From contig JBEKDL010000018.1 in NCBI GenBank assembly GCA_050014355.1, forward strand, positions 1-26,512: DNA of 26,512 nt, given 5' to 3'. This DNA is from Fen-1077 sp050014355 (GTDB taxonomy: Bacteria > Chloroflexota > Dehalococcoidia > Dehalococcoidales > RBG-16-60-22). A model generated the notes under the pieces. That model worked only from the letters and a program-made list of their open reading frames with translations. It was not told where the DNA came from and searched no databases. The translations under genes and the position numbers were made by a program. This document shows positions 1-6,767 of the stretch, piece by piece. The number at the start of each line of letters is the position of its first letter. The first letter of the stretch is position 1.

Positions 1-57
1 ATCAAAAGCCAGGGCAATCAGGATGATTATAGCGATGAACAGCGTATTCGAGTCCAT
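1..57 (-). CDS. N-terminal fragment of a membrane protein, possibly PiT-family phosphate permease (partial)
   Basis: An ATG at 57-55 on the minus strand opens a frame that runs off the left edge after 19 codons. The residues are MDSNTLFIAIIILIALAFD, a short polar start followed by a hydrophobic helix ending in Ala-Leu-Ala-Phe-Asp. PiT-type inorganic phosphate transporters begin with a helix of this kind, and their signature continues Phe-Asp-Phe-Ile-Asn-Gly-Phe-His-Asp just where the window ends. That continuation is not visible, so the family is an inference from 19 residues. The ribosome-binding site is weak (AAG about 10 nt upstream). A TATAAT-like element lies upstream at 87-92. Any other protein with an N-terminal membrane helix remains possible. 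Confidence 0.4.
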   Translation of the reverse strand, partial: MDSNTLFIAIIILIALAFD

Positions 58-86
58 GTTTTATCTTATGAGCGTGAACCAAAACC

Positions 87-92
87 ATTATA
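87..92 (-). promoter_or_regulatory. -10 element upstream of the partial membrane protein gene
   Basis: On the minus strand 92-87 reads TATAAT, about 30 nt before the ATG of the left-edge gene. No good -35 lies at the expected distance. An interrupted inverted repeat (TAGACT ... AGTCTA, about 91-116) overlaps the region and could be a regulator site, but it is short. Confidence 0.3.
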
Positions 93-154
93 GACTTTTT
101 TATAGTCCATAGTCTAATAACACTGGACACTTACAGCCATGTAACCCCAGGGCT

Positions 155-358
155 TCAAGAAGCCGCAGCAAAACGCTTTGACGAAGTAATAATCAGGACT
201 TCACCAATATCTTTATAGTAGTCGGGGCGTATCCCTACATTTATTGTCATTTGATAAACATTGGGATGTCTGTCCAGCCATGCGTACGAATATTTGATAC
301 CGTTTTCCTTTTCTATTAAATGAAAAACACCATTGCACAAACATCGGGATACAGACAA
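155..358 (-). CDS. Hypothetical short protein (67 aa), doubtful
   Basis: This 67-codon frame starts with TTG at 358-356, two bases after the stop of the SRPBCC gene, and has no clear ribosome-binding site. The product has no recognisable domain. It contains a Tyr-Ala-Trp-Leu-Asp-Arg-His-Pro-Asn-Val stretch near residue 30 and a hydrophobic strand near the C-terminus. A degenerate copy of its middle part is found on the same strand at about 1085-1138, which suggests that this frame, or a longer ancestor, once coded for protein. It may be a decayed gene or a chance frame. Confidence 0.25.
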   Translation of the reverse strand: MSVSRCLCNGVFHLIEKENGIKYSYAWLDRHPNVYQMTINVGIRPDYYKDIGEVLIITSSKRFAAAS

Positions 359-360
359 TT

Positions 361-798
361 CTAAACCTGGGCTTCAAGAATGCTTTTCAATTTGCTAAGA
401 CTCTTTTTCAACTCCTTAAGCATCGAGCTAAGTATCATTGGCGAAAACAGCTTGGAAAACCCACCTACCTTTGCATCTATCACCACAGTGGCCTTTGTGC
501 CTCCCTCTATGGGATCAAAGGTCACGTACTCGTCATAGATCATACCCCCGCTGGTGTAATTCATAGTACACTTTCTATTTGGTTCATATTCCATGGCCTT
601 TGCATTCCACTTCATATTGAGGCCCATCATGTGAACAACCCCTTTGAATGTGGTGCCGGCACCCAGGGGTCCCTGGGACGTTTGCTCTGCTGCTACTATT
701 ATCGACCGCCATTTTGGCCAGCTCTTTACATCGGCTGCGTAAGCGAATACCTTGTCGACCGGACGCTTGATGTCAATGCTTTCTGCGATTCTTGCCAT
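361..798 (-). CDS. SRPBCC-family (polyketide cyclase/dehydrase-like) protein
   Basis: The 145-residue product has the layout of a single START/Bet v1-like SRPBCC domain. It opens with a strand reading ARIAESIDIKRPVDKVFAYA, in which Pro-Val-Asp-Lys-Val-Phe-Ala-Tyr is the typical first strand and helix. Next come Trp-Pro-Lys-Trp, successive beta strands, and a long C-terminal helix rich in Leu, Lys and Ser. Such proteins bind hydrophobic ligands or act as cyclases and lipid-transfer factors; nothing here identifies the ligand. The start is supported by AAGGAG 7 nt before the ATG. A near-perfect sigma70-type promoter lies 50-77 bp upstream, so the gene is probably transcribed alone. Confidence 0.8.
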   Translation of the reverse strand: MARIAESIDIKRPVDKVFAYAADVKSWPKWRSIIVAAEQTSQGPLGAGTTFKGVVHMMGLNMKWNAKAMEYEPNRKCTMNYTSGGMIYDEYVTFDPIEGGTKATVVIDAKVGGFSKLFSPMILSSMLKELKKSLSKLKSILEAQV

Positions 799-847
799 TT
801 AACTATCTCCTTTTTATTCAGAAGTACTTTATAGACATAGTGCTTTA

Positions 848-875
848 ATTATAGGCTCCAAATTTTTATTGTCAA
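848..875 (-). promoter_or_regulatory. Sigma70-type promoter of the SRPBCC gene
   Basis: On the minus strand TTGACA (875-870) and TATAAT (853-848) are separated by 16 bp. Both hexamers match the consensus fully. The predicted start is about 45 nt upstream of the SRPBCC ATG. Confidence 0.65.
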
Positions 876-1084
876 ATCCTAGAAATGTGGTTGAATTCCT
901 GTACGCACAATGCACAATCACAATATTAGGAAAAGGGGTCGTAATAACGAATTGTTAGAACTGATGCATCCAGTTTTCACCAGACGCCCTTTCTATTTGA
1001 TTCTGACATTGGTGTAAGTCAAGACCACTTAAATCAAAATCCTCGCCTTGCGCGAAATAGGCTATGCTGGCGCTGTTTGGAGCC

Positions 1085-1138
1085 TAATTTAATTACAATT
1101 GAACGAACATCGGGATGTCTGCTTCTCCGTGCGTACAT
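1085..1138 (-). pseudogene. Degenerate fragment similar to the 155-358 reading frame
   Basis: Read on the minus strand, this segment encodes YARRSRHPDVRSIVIKLG, which aligns without gaps to YAWLDRHPNVYQMTINVG of the 67-aa frame at 155-358 (8 of 18 identical by my count). The DNA is also alike: around GTACGCA and CAGACATCCC the two copies share most positions. No convincing start and stop enclose it. I read it as a relic of a duplicated small gene. The similarity is short and could be chance. Confidence 0.3.
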
Positions 1139-1204
1139 TCAATCACTAAATGGGTAGTAAAAAAATAAAATTTCAACCAGGTAATTTACCTTAAATATGT
1201 CTTG

Positions 1205-1426
1205 TTAACCTGCTGGTCGGGACGCATCGTAAATGATGAGATACGTGGAAACGATGGAGTTGAGTGCCGCCAGTGGAGCTATATGTATTTTAACGTCTAA
1301 TATCTTTCCACCCTCGTTTTGAATTTTTTCTAGGGTATCATTTATTAAGGGGTCGAGTTTATCCGAAGTAACATATTTCCCTCCACTCGTTGGACCAAAT
1401 TGCAAAGTTTTGATATATGTAGCCAT
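1205..1426 (-). CDS. Hypothetical small protein (73 aa)
   Basis: The 73-residue product begins MATYIKTLQFGPTSGGKYVT, then has an amphipathic helix (residues about 24-38), a strand reading Gly-Gly-Lys-Ile-Leu-Asp-Val-Lys-Ile, and a final strand Tyr-Leu-Ile-Ile-Tyr-Asp. This helix-strand-strand order loosely recalls small Cse60/YvdD-like stress or sporulation proteins, whose C-terminus often reads Tyr-Leu-Ile-Ile-Tyr. I do not claim membership. GGAGG lies 11 nt upstream of the ATG, and the gene follows the 1447-1878 gene by 20 bp, so the two are probably co-transcribed. Confidence 0.6.
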   Translation of the reverse strand: MATYIKTLQFGPTSGGKYVTSDKLDPLINDTLEKIQNEGGKILDVKIHIAPLAALNSIVSTYLIIYDASRPAG

Positions 1427-1446
1427 AGCGTTAACAACCTCCGTTT

Positions 1447-1878
1447 TTATATTTTTAAATCAAGCAAAATCTCCGGAAAATCTATGCAATAAGTCTTCAA
1501 TTGTAAATTTCCATTTTCAGTCTTATCCATTTTAATCCTAAAATACAGCTGTTCTTTCACCATCCATTCTTTATCTGATGCATCAAGGTCAGTTCCATCA
1601 CCAACTACCAAAGTCCCACTAAACCAACGCCCGTTTCCCTTGGGAGGATAAAAACCCTCTTTCTTTATTCCTGGATAAGTATAATCATAATCGCCTTTCG
1701 GATAGTTCCCCTTGACCCTAACAGTAGGTATCTCCCTGTAGCCGATTACCATGTAGTTGTTATCTTCCGGTGTATACAAAGCAAAAACAATAGGCTTCTT
1801 GAGTATCTCTGTGCTTAATCGCTTTTCTACCATATCTACTATTTCATTCCAAAGGGATTTTGCAATCGTTATATTCAA
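1447..1878 (-). CDS. Hypothetical protein (143 aa)
   Basis: I do not recognise this soluble protein. It has an N-terminal helix (Ala-Lys-Ser-Leu-Trp-Asn-Glu-Ile-Val), a strand with Tyr-Met-Val-Ile-Gly-Tyr, a Gly/Pro/Tyr-rich middle (residues about 60-90), and C-terminal beta strands ending in Pro-Glu-Ile-Leu-Leu-Asp-Leu-Lys-Ile. The longest frame opens with TTG at 1896, but the Shine-Dalgarno AAAGGAGG lies inside that extension. A second TTG at 1878-1876 follows the AGGAGG by 6 nt, so I place the start there. The gene leads a probable two-gene operon with the 73-aa protein. Low GC and lack of recognisable homology suggest accessory DNA. Confidence 0.6.
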   Translation of the reverse strand: MNITIAKSLWNEIVDMVEKRLSTEILKKPIVFALYTPEDNNYMVIGYREIPTVRVKGNYPKGDYDYTYPGIKKEGFYPPKGNGRWFSGTLVVGDGTDLDASDKEWMVKEQLYFRIKMDKTENGNLQLKTYCIDFPEILLDLKI

Positions 1879-2040
1879 GGGTATCCTCCTTTCCAAATCC
1901 CCTTAAAGACCGGCATTAGATATAATTCGTTTTTATATTCAATCCTATTAATTCTGTTAGCAATTTGTTAGCAAAAACATGAAATACTCCAAAATTTGGA
2001 CAACAGTTTGAAGGCTTTTCTAATAATTTTAGCTTCAAAA

Positions 2041-2130
2041 TGGCGGAGGGGGTGGGATTCGAACCCACGGTCCCGTTGCCGGGACAGCGGTTTTCAAGAC
2101 CGTCGCCATAGGCCGCTCGGCCACCCCTCC
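2041..2130 (-). tRNA. tRNA-Ser (anticodon UGA)
   Basis: The minus strand reads GGAGGGG at the 5' end and CCCCTCC-G-CCA at the 3' end, a perfect 7-bp acceptor stem with encoded CCA. The D-arm starts TGGCCGAGCGGC. The anticodon loop CTTGAAA carries UGA (codons UCA/UCG/UCU by wobble). A long variable arm with a GTCCCG/CGGGAC stem identifies a class II serine tRNA. The T-arm is GTGGGTTCGAATCCCAC. Seryl-tRNA synthetase, its charging enzyme, is encoded at 5424-6662. Confidence 0.97.
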
Positions 2131-2139
2131 CGGCTACAA

Positions 2140-2169
2140 ATTCTAACCTAATACGGATGATTAAAGCAA
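2140..2169 (-). promoter_or_regulatory. Candidate tRNA-Ser promoter
   Basis: TTGCTT (2169-2164) and TAGAAT (2145-2140) on the minus strand are 18 bp apart. The -10 matches 5 of 6 positions and the -35 matches 3 of 6. It ends 9 bp before the tRNA 5' end, as expected for a tRNA gene. Confidence 0.4.
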
Positions 2170-2201
2170 GGATTGTCACGCGGATGTAGTTCCTTATACG
2201 A

Positions 2202-2633
2202 TTGAAAGATTTTATTCAGAGTTTCGGAAGTGCTATAATTTTAGCAATGTGGTCTCTGAAGTACTGCCTGCTGGTATTTATCAGTGTACTGGGCGTCTTG
2301 CAACTGGCGGCGGCACGTAATAACCTGCGGGGACTGTTCTTTTTCCCCTGGAAAACAGTCACCGTTGTTTTTGCCGGGCTCGCCATCGCGTTTCCTTTTA
2401 TCGTTTTCTTCACCTGGAATGAGTTTCACTCCCGGATTATTGAAGGTAGCCAGCAGACAGGTTCATTTGTTGTGTCCGCAGCCGCGGGTATAATTTTCAC
2501 GGTGTTATTATCGTCGCTGCTTAACTTCAGGCGTCTTAATGCCGGTGGCCCTCAAACGGATGGAATGGATGCCCTGCAGACGAGCACCTTTATTCAGGTA
2601 TTACTTAAACGTTGGAGCAGAAAAGCGCGATGA
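2202..2633 (+). CDS. Small integral membrane protein, coupled to PAP2 gene
   Basis: The 143-residue product begins with TTG at 2202 (an internal ATG at codon 16 is the alternative). It has three clear hydrophobic segments: residues about 10-37, 50-72 and 85-106. They are joined by short Arg/Lys-containing loops (Arg-Asn-Asn-Leu-Arg), and a basic tail ends Lys-Arg-Trp-Ser-Arg-Lys-Ala-Arg. I see no catalytic motif. Its stop overlaps the ATG of the PAP2-family gene in an ATGA junction, so the two are translationally coupled and probably work together at the membrane. Family unknown. Confidence 0.6.
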   Translation: MKDFIQSFGSAIILAMWSLKYCLLVFISVLGVLQLAAARNNLRGLFFFPWKTVTVVFAGLAIAFPFIVFFTWNEFHSRIIEGSQQTGSFVVSAAAGIIFTVLLSSLLNFRRLNAGGPQTDGMDALQTSTFIQVLLKRWSRKAR

Positions 2634-3211
2634 CGGACAAAGCGCTTTTCCTCCACATCAATGGCCTGGCGGATAAAATTCCTATCATTGACGGTTTCTT
2701 TAAAGGTGTTTCCAATGATTATTTTGCCCTCGTTACAAGCTGTCTTATTCTCGTATGGCTCTGGTTCGGCATGAAAGGGATAGAAAGGCAAATCTGTCAA
2801 AAAGCCGTACTTACCGCAGCGATAAGTATCGGCCTGACGAGCGCGCTGGTGTTAATAAGTAACCATCTCTATTTCAGGGTCCGCCCGTTTAATGAATTGC
2901 CTCCCGGTTCGGTAAATCTACTATTTTACAGGCCTACGGATTCCTCTTTTCCTTCAAACCTCGCCTCGGTGCTTTTTGCTATTGTCTGGCCGGTCTTTAT
3001 TAAAAACAAGCGCTACGGGTCTGTCTTGCTGGGGGTTGCTCTGCTCGCCGGTTTTGGACGCATCTATATCGGTGTTCACTATCCGCTCGATATTGTCGGC
3101 GGCGCCGCTTTTGGCGCGGTGGGAGCGTTGCTGGCCTTCGGGGCAATCTGGCTGATTTCTCCGATAGAGCGCTTCTTGGTCAAACTTCTCCGGATAATTT
3201 CACTCGCCTGA
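2630..3211 (+). CDS. PAP2-family membrane phosphatase homologue (BcrC/undecaprenyl-PP phosphatase type), altered active site
   Basis: This 193-residue protein resembles BcrC-type PAP2 phosphatases, which recycle undecaprenyl diphosphate for cell-wall synthesis. The N-terminus has Leu-His-Ile-Asn-Gly-Leu-Ala, typical of the group, followed by about five membrane helices. Motif 1 is present as Phe-Arg-Val-Arg-Pro-Phe (R85-P86). Motif 3 is present as Gly-Arg-Ile-Tyr-Ile-Gly-Val-His-Tyr-Pro-Leu-Asp (R144, H150, D154). Motif 2, normally Phe-Pro-Ser-Asp-His, reads Phe-Pro-Ser-Asn-Leu (109-112), so the conserved histidine is missing. The enzyme may be inactive or act differently. The start is the ATG in the ATGA overlap; a TTG 18 nt upstream is possible. 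The 3' end overlaps the convergent MFS gene by 12 bp. Confidence 0.85.
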   Translation: MTDKALFLHINGLADKIPIIDGFFKGVSNDYFALVTSCLILVWLWFGMKGIERQICQKAVLTAAISIGLTSALVLISNHLYFRVRPFNELPPGSVNLLFYRPTDSSFPSNLASVLFAIVWPVFIKNKRYGSVLLGVALLAGFGRIYIGVHYPLDIVGGAAFGAVGALLAFGAIWLISPIERFLVKLLRIISLA

Positions 3212-4360
3212 AGAATATCGCGTATCGGAAATAATGGCCGGGGTTTCGGTCTTTTTATCTCTCGCCAACCCGCGGGCCGATATATAGGCCAGCAGCGATA
3301 CTCCTGACCCGAAAAACATTACCGCCCCGTATCCCCACACTTGAGAGATAGCGCCGCCCAGGAACGGCCCGATACTTCCGGCGAAAGACATGGTGGAGTT
3401 TAAAAGCCCGGCGATAGTCCCGCGCTCGCGGTGACGCTTTAAGAGGTAGTTAAGCGCCCCGATGAACATGGCAGAATAGCCCACGGACAGCAGCATCTGG
3501 ACGGGTATAATCTCCAGATAATGGTTGGCGACGCCATACAGCGCGAAGACAATTACCGAGACGATAAGACCGAATTGGAACATCCTGGTGGGATTAAATC
3601 TTTCGATATAGCGCGAGGCTATAAACTGGCCCAGCATGTTGGTGGCATCCATTACGGAAATCCAGAATTTGCTTGCGCCGATACTGCTCAAATATAGCGG
3701 CCAGACCGTCCAGATGCCCATTCCTCCCAGCTGCCTCAAGAAAAACCCGAGGAATATCCTGAAGTCAGATTTCAATAAATGTATGGGGAAGGCCGCCACC
3801 TGGATGCGTGCGGCCGTATTCTTGTCTTCTTTAAGCATGAAGGAGATCAAGAACGACACGAATGAAATAGCCGCACTGGCGATAAACAGCGAAGTATAGA
3901 CTTTGACCAGCGCCGCCAGCATCGCCCCGACCAGCCATCCCAGCGCCCCGTAAGAAATAAAATTGCCTATTTGCTTCTGGTGTTCGTAGGTATAGGCCAT
4001 AATGACCGCCGTATTGATACCTCCGCAAAACCCCACGAAGCCTCTGGCAGCCAGTAAAGTCCACGGATTATGTGCCAGGGCCTGGAAAAAGAATGATAAA
4101 GAGGTCAGCGCGAGACCGACCCGTATGAAATTCACACGGCCGTGAATGTCTGAAAGTCTCCCGAACACGAGGGCCGATACCAGTAAAGCAATCCCCATGG
4201 CGGCGGCAATAAAGCCTACCTGCATGTTTGATGAACCGATGCTGCGGGCATACAGCGCCATGTACACATTGGATGTTTCAACGGCGGTATTAGAGAGGAA
4301 ATTGATCGATGCCAGACACAGCGCCAGGGAGAACCATACCGGGGGAGAAAAACGGCGCAT
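3200..4360 (-). CDS. MFS transporter
   Basis: The 386-residue protein has about twelve hydrophobic segments in two halves, the usual major facilitator architecture. The cytoplasmic loop between helices 2 and 3 carries motif A as Gly-Arg-Leu-Ser-Asp-Ile-His-Gly-Arg. The half-way loop has basic residues (Leu-Lys-Glu-Asp-Lys-Asn-Thr). It should be a secondary transporter, probably an exporter of small molecules, but the substrate cannot be read from sequence. The ATG at 4360 has AAAGGAGG 9 nt upstream. A TATAAT-bearing stretch lies 42-52 bp upstream. It converges on the PAP2 gene with a 12-bp overlap and no visible terminator between them. Confidence 0.88.
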   Translation of the reverse strand: MRRFSPPVWFSLALCLASINFLSNTAVETSNVYMALYARSIGSSNMQVGFIAAAMGIALLVSALVFGRLSDIHGRVNFIRVGLALTSLSFFFQALAHNPWTLLAARGFVGFCGGINTAVIMAYTYEHQKQIGNFISYGALGWLVGAMLAALVKVYTSLFIASAAISFVSFLISFMLKEDKNTAARIQVAAFPIHLLKSDFRIFLGFFLRQLGGMGIWTVWPLYLSSIGASKFWISVMDATNMLGQFIASRYIERFNPTRMFQFGLIVSVIVFALYGVANHYLEIIPVQMLLSVGYSAMFIGALNYLLKRHRERGTIAGLLNSTMSFAGSIGPFLGGAISQVWGYGAVMFFGSGVSLLAYISARGLARDKKTETPAIISDTRYSSGE

Positions 4361-4401
4361 TTTTGAGGGGCCTCCTTTTACCCACGCGAAACTCGGATAC
4401 G

Positions 4402-4412
4402 ATTATATTATA
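4402..4412 (-). promoter_or_regulatory. Two overlapping -10 hexamers upstream of the MFS gene
   Basis: On the minus strand 4412-4407 and 4407-4402 both read TATAAT, inside GATATAATATAATC. The best -35 (TTCGCT, 18 bp upstream of the first) is poor. They lie 42-52 bp before the MFS start. Confidence 0.4.
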
Positions 4413-4493
4413 TCGTGGGGGAGGCGAAATAGCGAACAAAGCTAAGTGATATAAAAAGGGGCAGGCACTGGCTTAATCCGGGGAACAAAATGC

Positions 4494-4703
4494 TTAAAGC
4501 CACTGGCGGGACTTTCTATCGAACCGGAGGGGGCGCCGCGTAAGGTGCTCGGCGTGGCCGCAGTTAGGACATCGTTTGTAATAGCCGCGCTCTTTATCGG
4601 GGATGAACAAGACGACACTGTGGCAATTGGAGCAATAGCCGCTGGTCTCGCGGAGCGGTTCCGATAATATGCGCTGGTTGTCGGTGGCGCTATCTTTAAG
4701 CAT
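4494..4703 (-). CDS. Small zinc-ribbon protein
   Basis: This 69-residue protein has two Cys-x2-Cys knuckles, Cys24-Ser-Asn-Cys27 and Cys45-Pro-Asn-Cys48, separated by 17 residues, so it should fold as a treble-cleft or zinc ribbon binding one zinc. The C-terminus is basic (Arg-Arg-Pro-Leu-Arg-Phe-Asp-Arg-Lys-Ser-Arg). Such proteins bind nucleic acid or partner proteins; the exact role is unknown. AGGTGAT lies 7 nt before the ATG and supports this start over an overlapping longer frame. It lies downstream of the 4920-5315 membrane protein, separated by a terminator-like hairpin. Confidence 0.65.
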   Translation of the reverse strand: MLKDSATDNQRILSEPLRETSGYCSNCHSVVLFIPDKERGYYKRCPNCGHAEHLTRRPLRFDRKSRQWL

Positions 4704-4845
4704 ACAGTTATCACCTGGCTTTTTTCAGAGTCGGCTGGACGTTAAAAGCTCTGATGATAACATTGTAAAGGCGGTGACGGTCGGAAAAATGCAGGCTAAC
4801 CCCCATAAACCTTCGGGCTAGTACTGAAAATGTGATGTAAAAACC

Positions 4846-4880
4846 AAGTCTCTCCCCCAGTTCATATGAGGGAGAGACTT
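4846..4880 (-). terminator. Probable intrinsic terminator after the 4920-5315 gene
   Basis: AAGTCTCTCCC (4846-4856) and GGGAGAGACTT (4870-4880) form a perfect 11-bp stem with a 13-nt loop. On the minus strand the stem is followed by GGTTTTTAC, a short T run. It lies 40 bp past the stop of the small membrane protein gene. Confidence 0.5.
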
Positions 4881-4919
4881 AAATTGCCTACCTTTTTATT
4901 CGGGGTGGTTATTGCCTTT

Positions 4920-5315
4920 TTAGGCGGGGACGCTCTGGGCTTTTCTTAACAGCGCCAGGCCTGATAGTACCAGACCCAGGCCGAGGAAGATGCCAGCTAT
5001 ACCGCTTAGTCTCGTGAACATGGCAAGGCCGACGTTCGATTTAGCCAGACCGAGCAATGCCCTCTGTCCCGAAAGGTAAGCGTACATGGCACTGGGTTGG
5101 GTTCCTGTTTTAATTCCGGGTTCTTCTGCTGCAAGTCTTTGATTGAAGGCAGCTGTGACTTTATCGTATTGAGGGTTTATCTGGGAAAGGGAAGTGAGCG
5201 GAGCTATCTCGTTTAAAACCTGATTTTCCGCCGAGCTGGCCTCGGATACGAACAATATCCCGAATACCAGGCTGGCCAGTCCGAGAATGACGACAATGAT
5301 GGCGATTACCCGCAT
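4920..5315 (-). CDS. Small membrane protein with two helices (131 aa)
   Basis: The product has an N-terminal membrane helix (residues about 3-24), a roughly 65-residue extracytoplasmic segment rich in Ala, Gln and Ser, and a second helix near residues 100-124 with a Gly-Ile-Phe-Leu-Gly-Leu-Gly-Leu-Val pattern. It ends in Arg-Lys-Ala-Gln. No enzymatic motif is seen. The start is secure: AAGGAGG lies 9 nt before the ATG. It has its own strong promoter with a palindrome just after the -10, so expression is probably controlled by a repressor. A hairpin terminator follows. Function unknown. Confidence 0.7.
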   Translation of the reverse strand: MRVIAIIVVILGLASLVFGILFVSEASSAENQVLNEIAPLTSLSQINPQYDKVTAAFNQRLAAEEPGIKTGTQPSAMYAYLSGQRALLGLAKSNVGLAMFTRLSGIAGIFLGLGLVLSGLALLRKAQSVPA

Positions 5316-5339
5316 GGAATGTTACCTCCTTTTTCGTGC

Positions 5340-5356
5340 ACCTAGAATTTCTAGGT
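5340..5356. promoter_or_regulatory. Perfect palindromic operator candidate (8-bp arms)
   Basis: The arms ACCTAGAA and TTCTAGGT flank one base. The palindrome abuts the -10 hexamer of the promoter on its downstream side and covers the predicted transcription start. That is the classic position for a repressor that blocks initiation. The cognate regulator is not identifiable here. Confidence 0.6.
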
Positions 5357-5385
5357 ATAATAACTTATTGTGTCTGGATTGTCAA
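5357..5385 (-). promoter_or_regulatory. Strong sigma70-type promoter of the 4920-5315 gene
   Basis: On the minus strand TTGACA (5385-5380) and TATTAT (5362-5357) are separated by exactly 17 bp. The -35 matches fully and the -10 matches 5 of 6. Transcription would begin near 5350, inside the palindrome at 5340-5356. Confidence 0.7.
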
Positions 5386-5423
5386 GTGCGGTAAGGTGCA
5401 GAAGGTTTCGCTAAGCTTTTCGG

Positions 5424-6662
5424 CTATTTGATAACCTTGGCGCCCACGAAGTCCTGTAATACTTCCGGCACAGCGATGCTGCCATCGGCCCGCTGGTAGT
5501 TCTCCATCACGGCAATCATTATCCGGGGCAGGGCCAGGCCGGAGCCGTTAAGCGTATGGACGAACTGCGGCTTGGCATCAGGGGCGGGGCGGTAGCGCAC
5601 GTTGGCCCGCCGCGCCTGGAAATCGCCGCAATTGGAGCAGGAGCTGACTTCCAGCCACTCTTCGCAGCCCGGCGCCCAGACATCGATATCGTACGACTTC
5701 GTTGAAGAGAAACCGATATCACCGGTGCAGAGCTTGCGGATGCGGTAGGCCAGTCCCAGCCTCTGGCAGACCTCTTCTGCGTCATGGGTCAGTTTCTCGA
5801 GCTCATCGTTGGATGTTTCCGGCTCGGTGAACTTGTAAAGCTCCACTTTATCGAACTGGTGGCCGCGCTTGATACCCCGGACGTCCTTGCCGGCAGACAT
5901 CTTCTCCCGGCGGAAACAGGCGGTATAGGCCACATAATGTAAGGGCAAAGATTCTTTCGTCAGTATTTCATCCCGGTGGAGGTTGGTCAGCGGTATTTCC
6001 GCGGTACCGACGAACCAGAAATCATCCTCGGCGTCATGATAAATGTTATCGGCAAACTTGGGCAGCTGGCCGGCACCGACCATGCACTCTTTTTTGACCA
6101 TGTAGGGCGGGTATATCTCTTTATAGTCATGCGTGTGGGTGTGCAAGTCGAGCATGAAAGCAATGAGAGAACGCTGCAGCCTGGCGCCCGGGCCTTTCAA
6201 CACGTAGAAGCGGCTGCCGGATATTTTCACCCCGCGCTCGAAGTCGATGATGCCCAGGTCTTCACCCAACTTCCAATGGGGGGCCGGCGGGAAATTTAAT
6301 TTTTTCGGTTCGCCCCAGGTGCGTATGGTCACATTTTCGCTATCGTCCTTACCGAGGGGAACATCGGGCTGGGGGATATTGGGCACCTGTAAAAGCAGCT
6401 CACTAAGCTGCCCGTCAATCTTCTTGGCTTTATCTTCCAGCGTCTGTATTTCAGCGCGGAGGGCGCGCCCGCGTTCCTGCGCTTTCTCTCTTTCTTTAGA
6501 GACAGCTTTTCTCTCCTGGCGCAGGTTGTCCAGCTTGATGATGCCCTGGCGGCGCTCGGCGTCAAGGCGCAGGATATCATCCACGGGGGCGCTATCATGG
6601 CGGTCGGCCACTGCTTTTTTTACGAGCTCCGGGTTTTCACGGATAAATTTTAAATCTAACAT
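5424..6662 (-). CDS. serS: Seryl-tRNA synthetase
   Basis: The 412-residue enzyme charges tRNA-Ser with serine in the cytoplasm. It starts with the typical MLDLKFIRENPELVKKAV. The N-terminal antiparallel coiled-coil arm (residues about 30-105, rich in Lys/Glu/Arg) recognises the long variable arm of tRNA-Ser. The class II core follows. Motif 2 reads Phe-Arg-Arg-Glu-Lys with Gly-Ile-Lys-Arg-Gly-His-Gln-Phe downstream. Motif 3 is Asn-Gly-Ser-Gly-Leu-Ala-Leu-Pro-Arg. Its length is normal for the family (about 420). GGGTGGG about 11 nt upstream is an acceptable ribosome-binding site. Its tRNA partner is encoded at 2041-2130. Confidence 0.97.
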   Translation of the reverse strand: MLDLKFIRENPELVKKAVADRHDSAPVDDILRLDAERRQGIIKLDNLRQERKAVSKEREKAQERGRALRAEIQTLEDKAKKIDGQLSELLLQVPNIPQPDVPLGKDDSENVTIRTWGEPKKLNFPPAPHWKLGEDLGIIDFERGVKISGSRFYVLKGPGARLQRSLIAFMLDLHTHTHDYKEIYPPYMVKKECMVGAGQLPKFADNIYHDAEDDFWFVGTAEIPLTNLHRDEILTKESLPLHYVAYTACFRREKMSAGKDVRGIKRGHQFDKVELYKFTEPETSNDELEKLTHDAEEVCQRLGLAYRIRKLCTGDIGFSSTKSYDIDVWAPGCEEWLEVSSCSNCGDFQARRANVRYRPAPDAKPQFVHTLNGSGLALPRIMIAVMENYQRADGSIAVPEVLQDFVGAKVIK

Positions 6663-6767
6663 ATATTACAACCCACCCCCTATTTACAATAAATAATAGT
6701 GGTTATTTCACATATTTTTATTTAGAGAAACGGGCGGGGGTATTAAACCTCTCTTTGCAACTCTTTT

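Larger units (their letters stand above)
799..1204. other. Long intergenic stretch, AT-rich, no intact gene
   Basis: Apart from the SRPBCC ribosome-binding site and promoter at its left end, this 406-bp stretch holds no frame worth calling. At about 1085-1138 it carries a degenerate copy of part of the 155-358 frame, listed separately. I see no RNA gene, terminator or strong repeat in the remainder. Confidence 0.6.

Noticed and set aside
1950..2040. Attachment site with a direct repeat (GCTAACA twice, minus strand) next to tRNA-Ser.
   Set aside because: The repeat is 7 bp, there is no duplicated tRNA 3' end in the window and no integrase gene.
1916..2179. An 87-codon minus-strand frame.
   Set aside because: It runs straight through the tRNA-Ser gene; its residues are the tRNA read as codons.
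4442..4714. A 90-codon minus-strand frame overlapping the zinc-ribbon gene.
   Set aside because: It lacks the cysteine pattern and a ribosome-binding site. The 69-codon frame has both.
6663..6767. T-box leader upstream of serS.
   Set aside because: The gap is only 105 bp and I find no T-box consensus or stem I with terminator.
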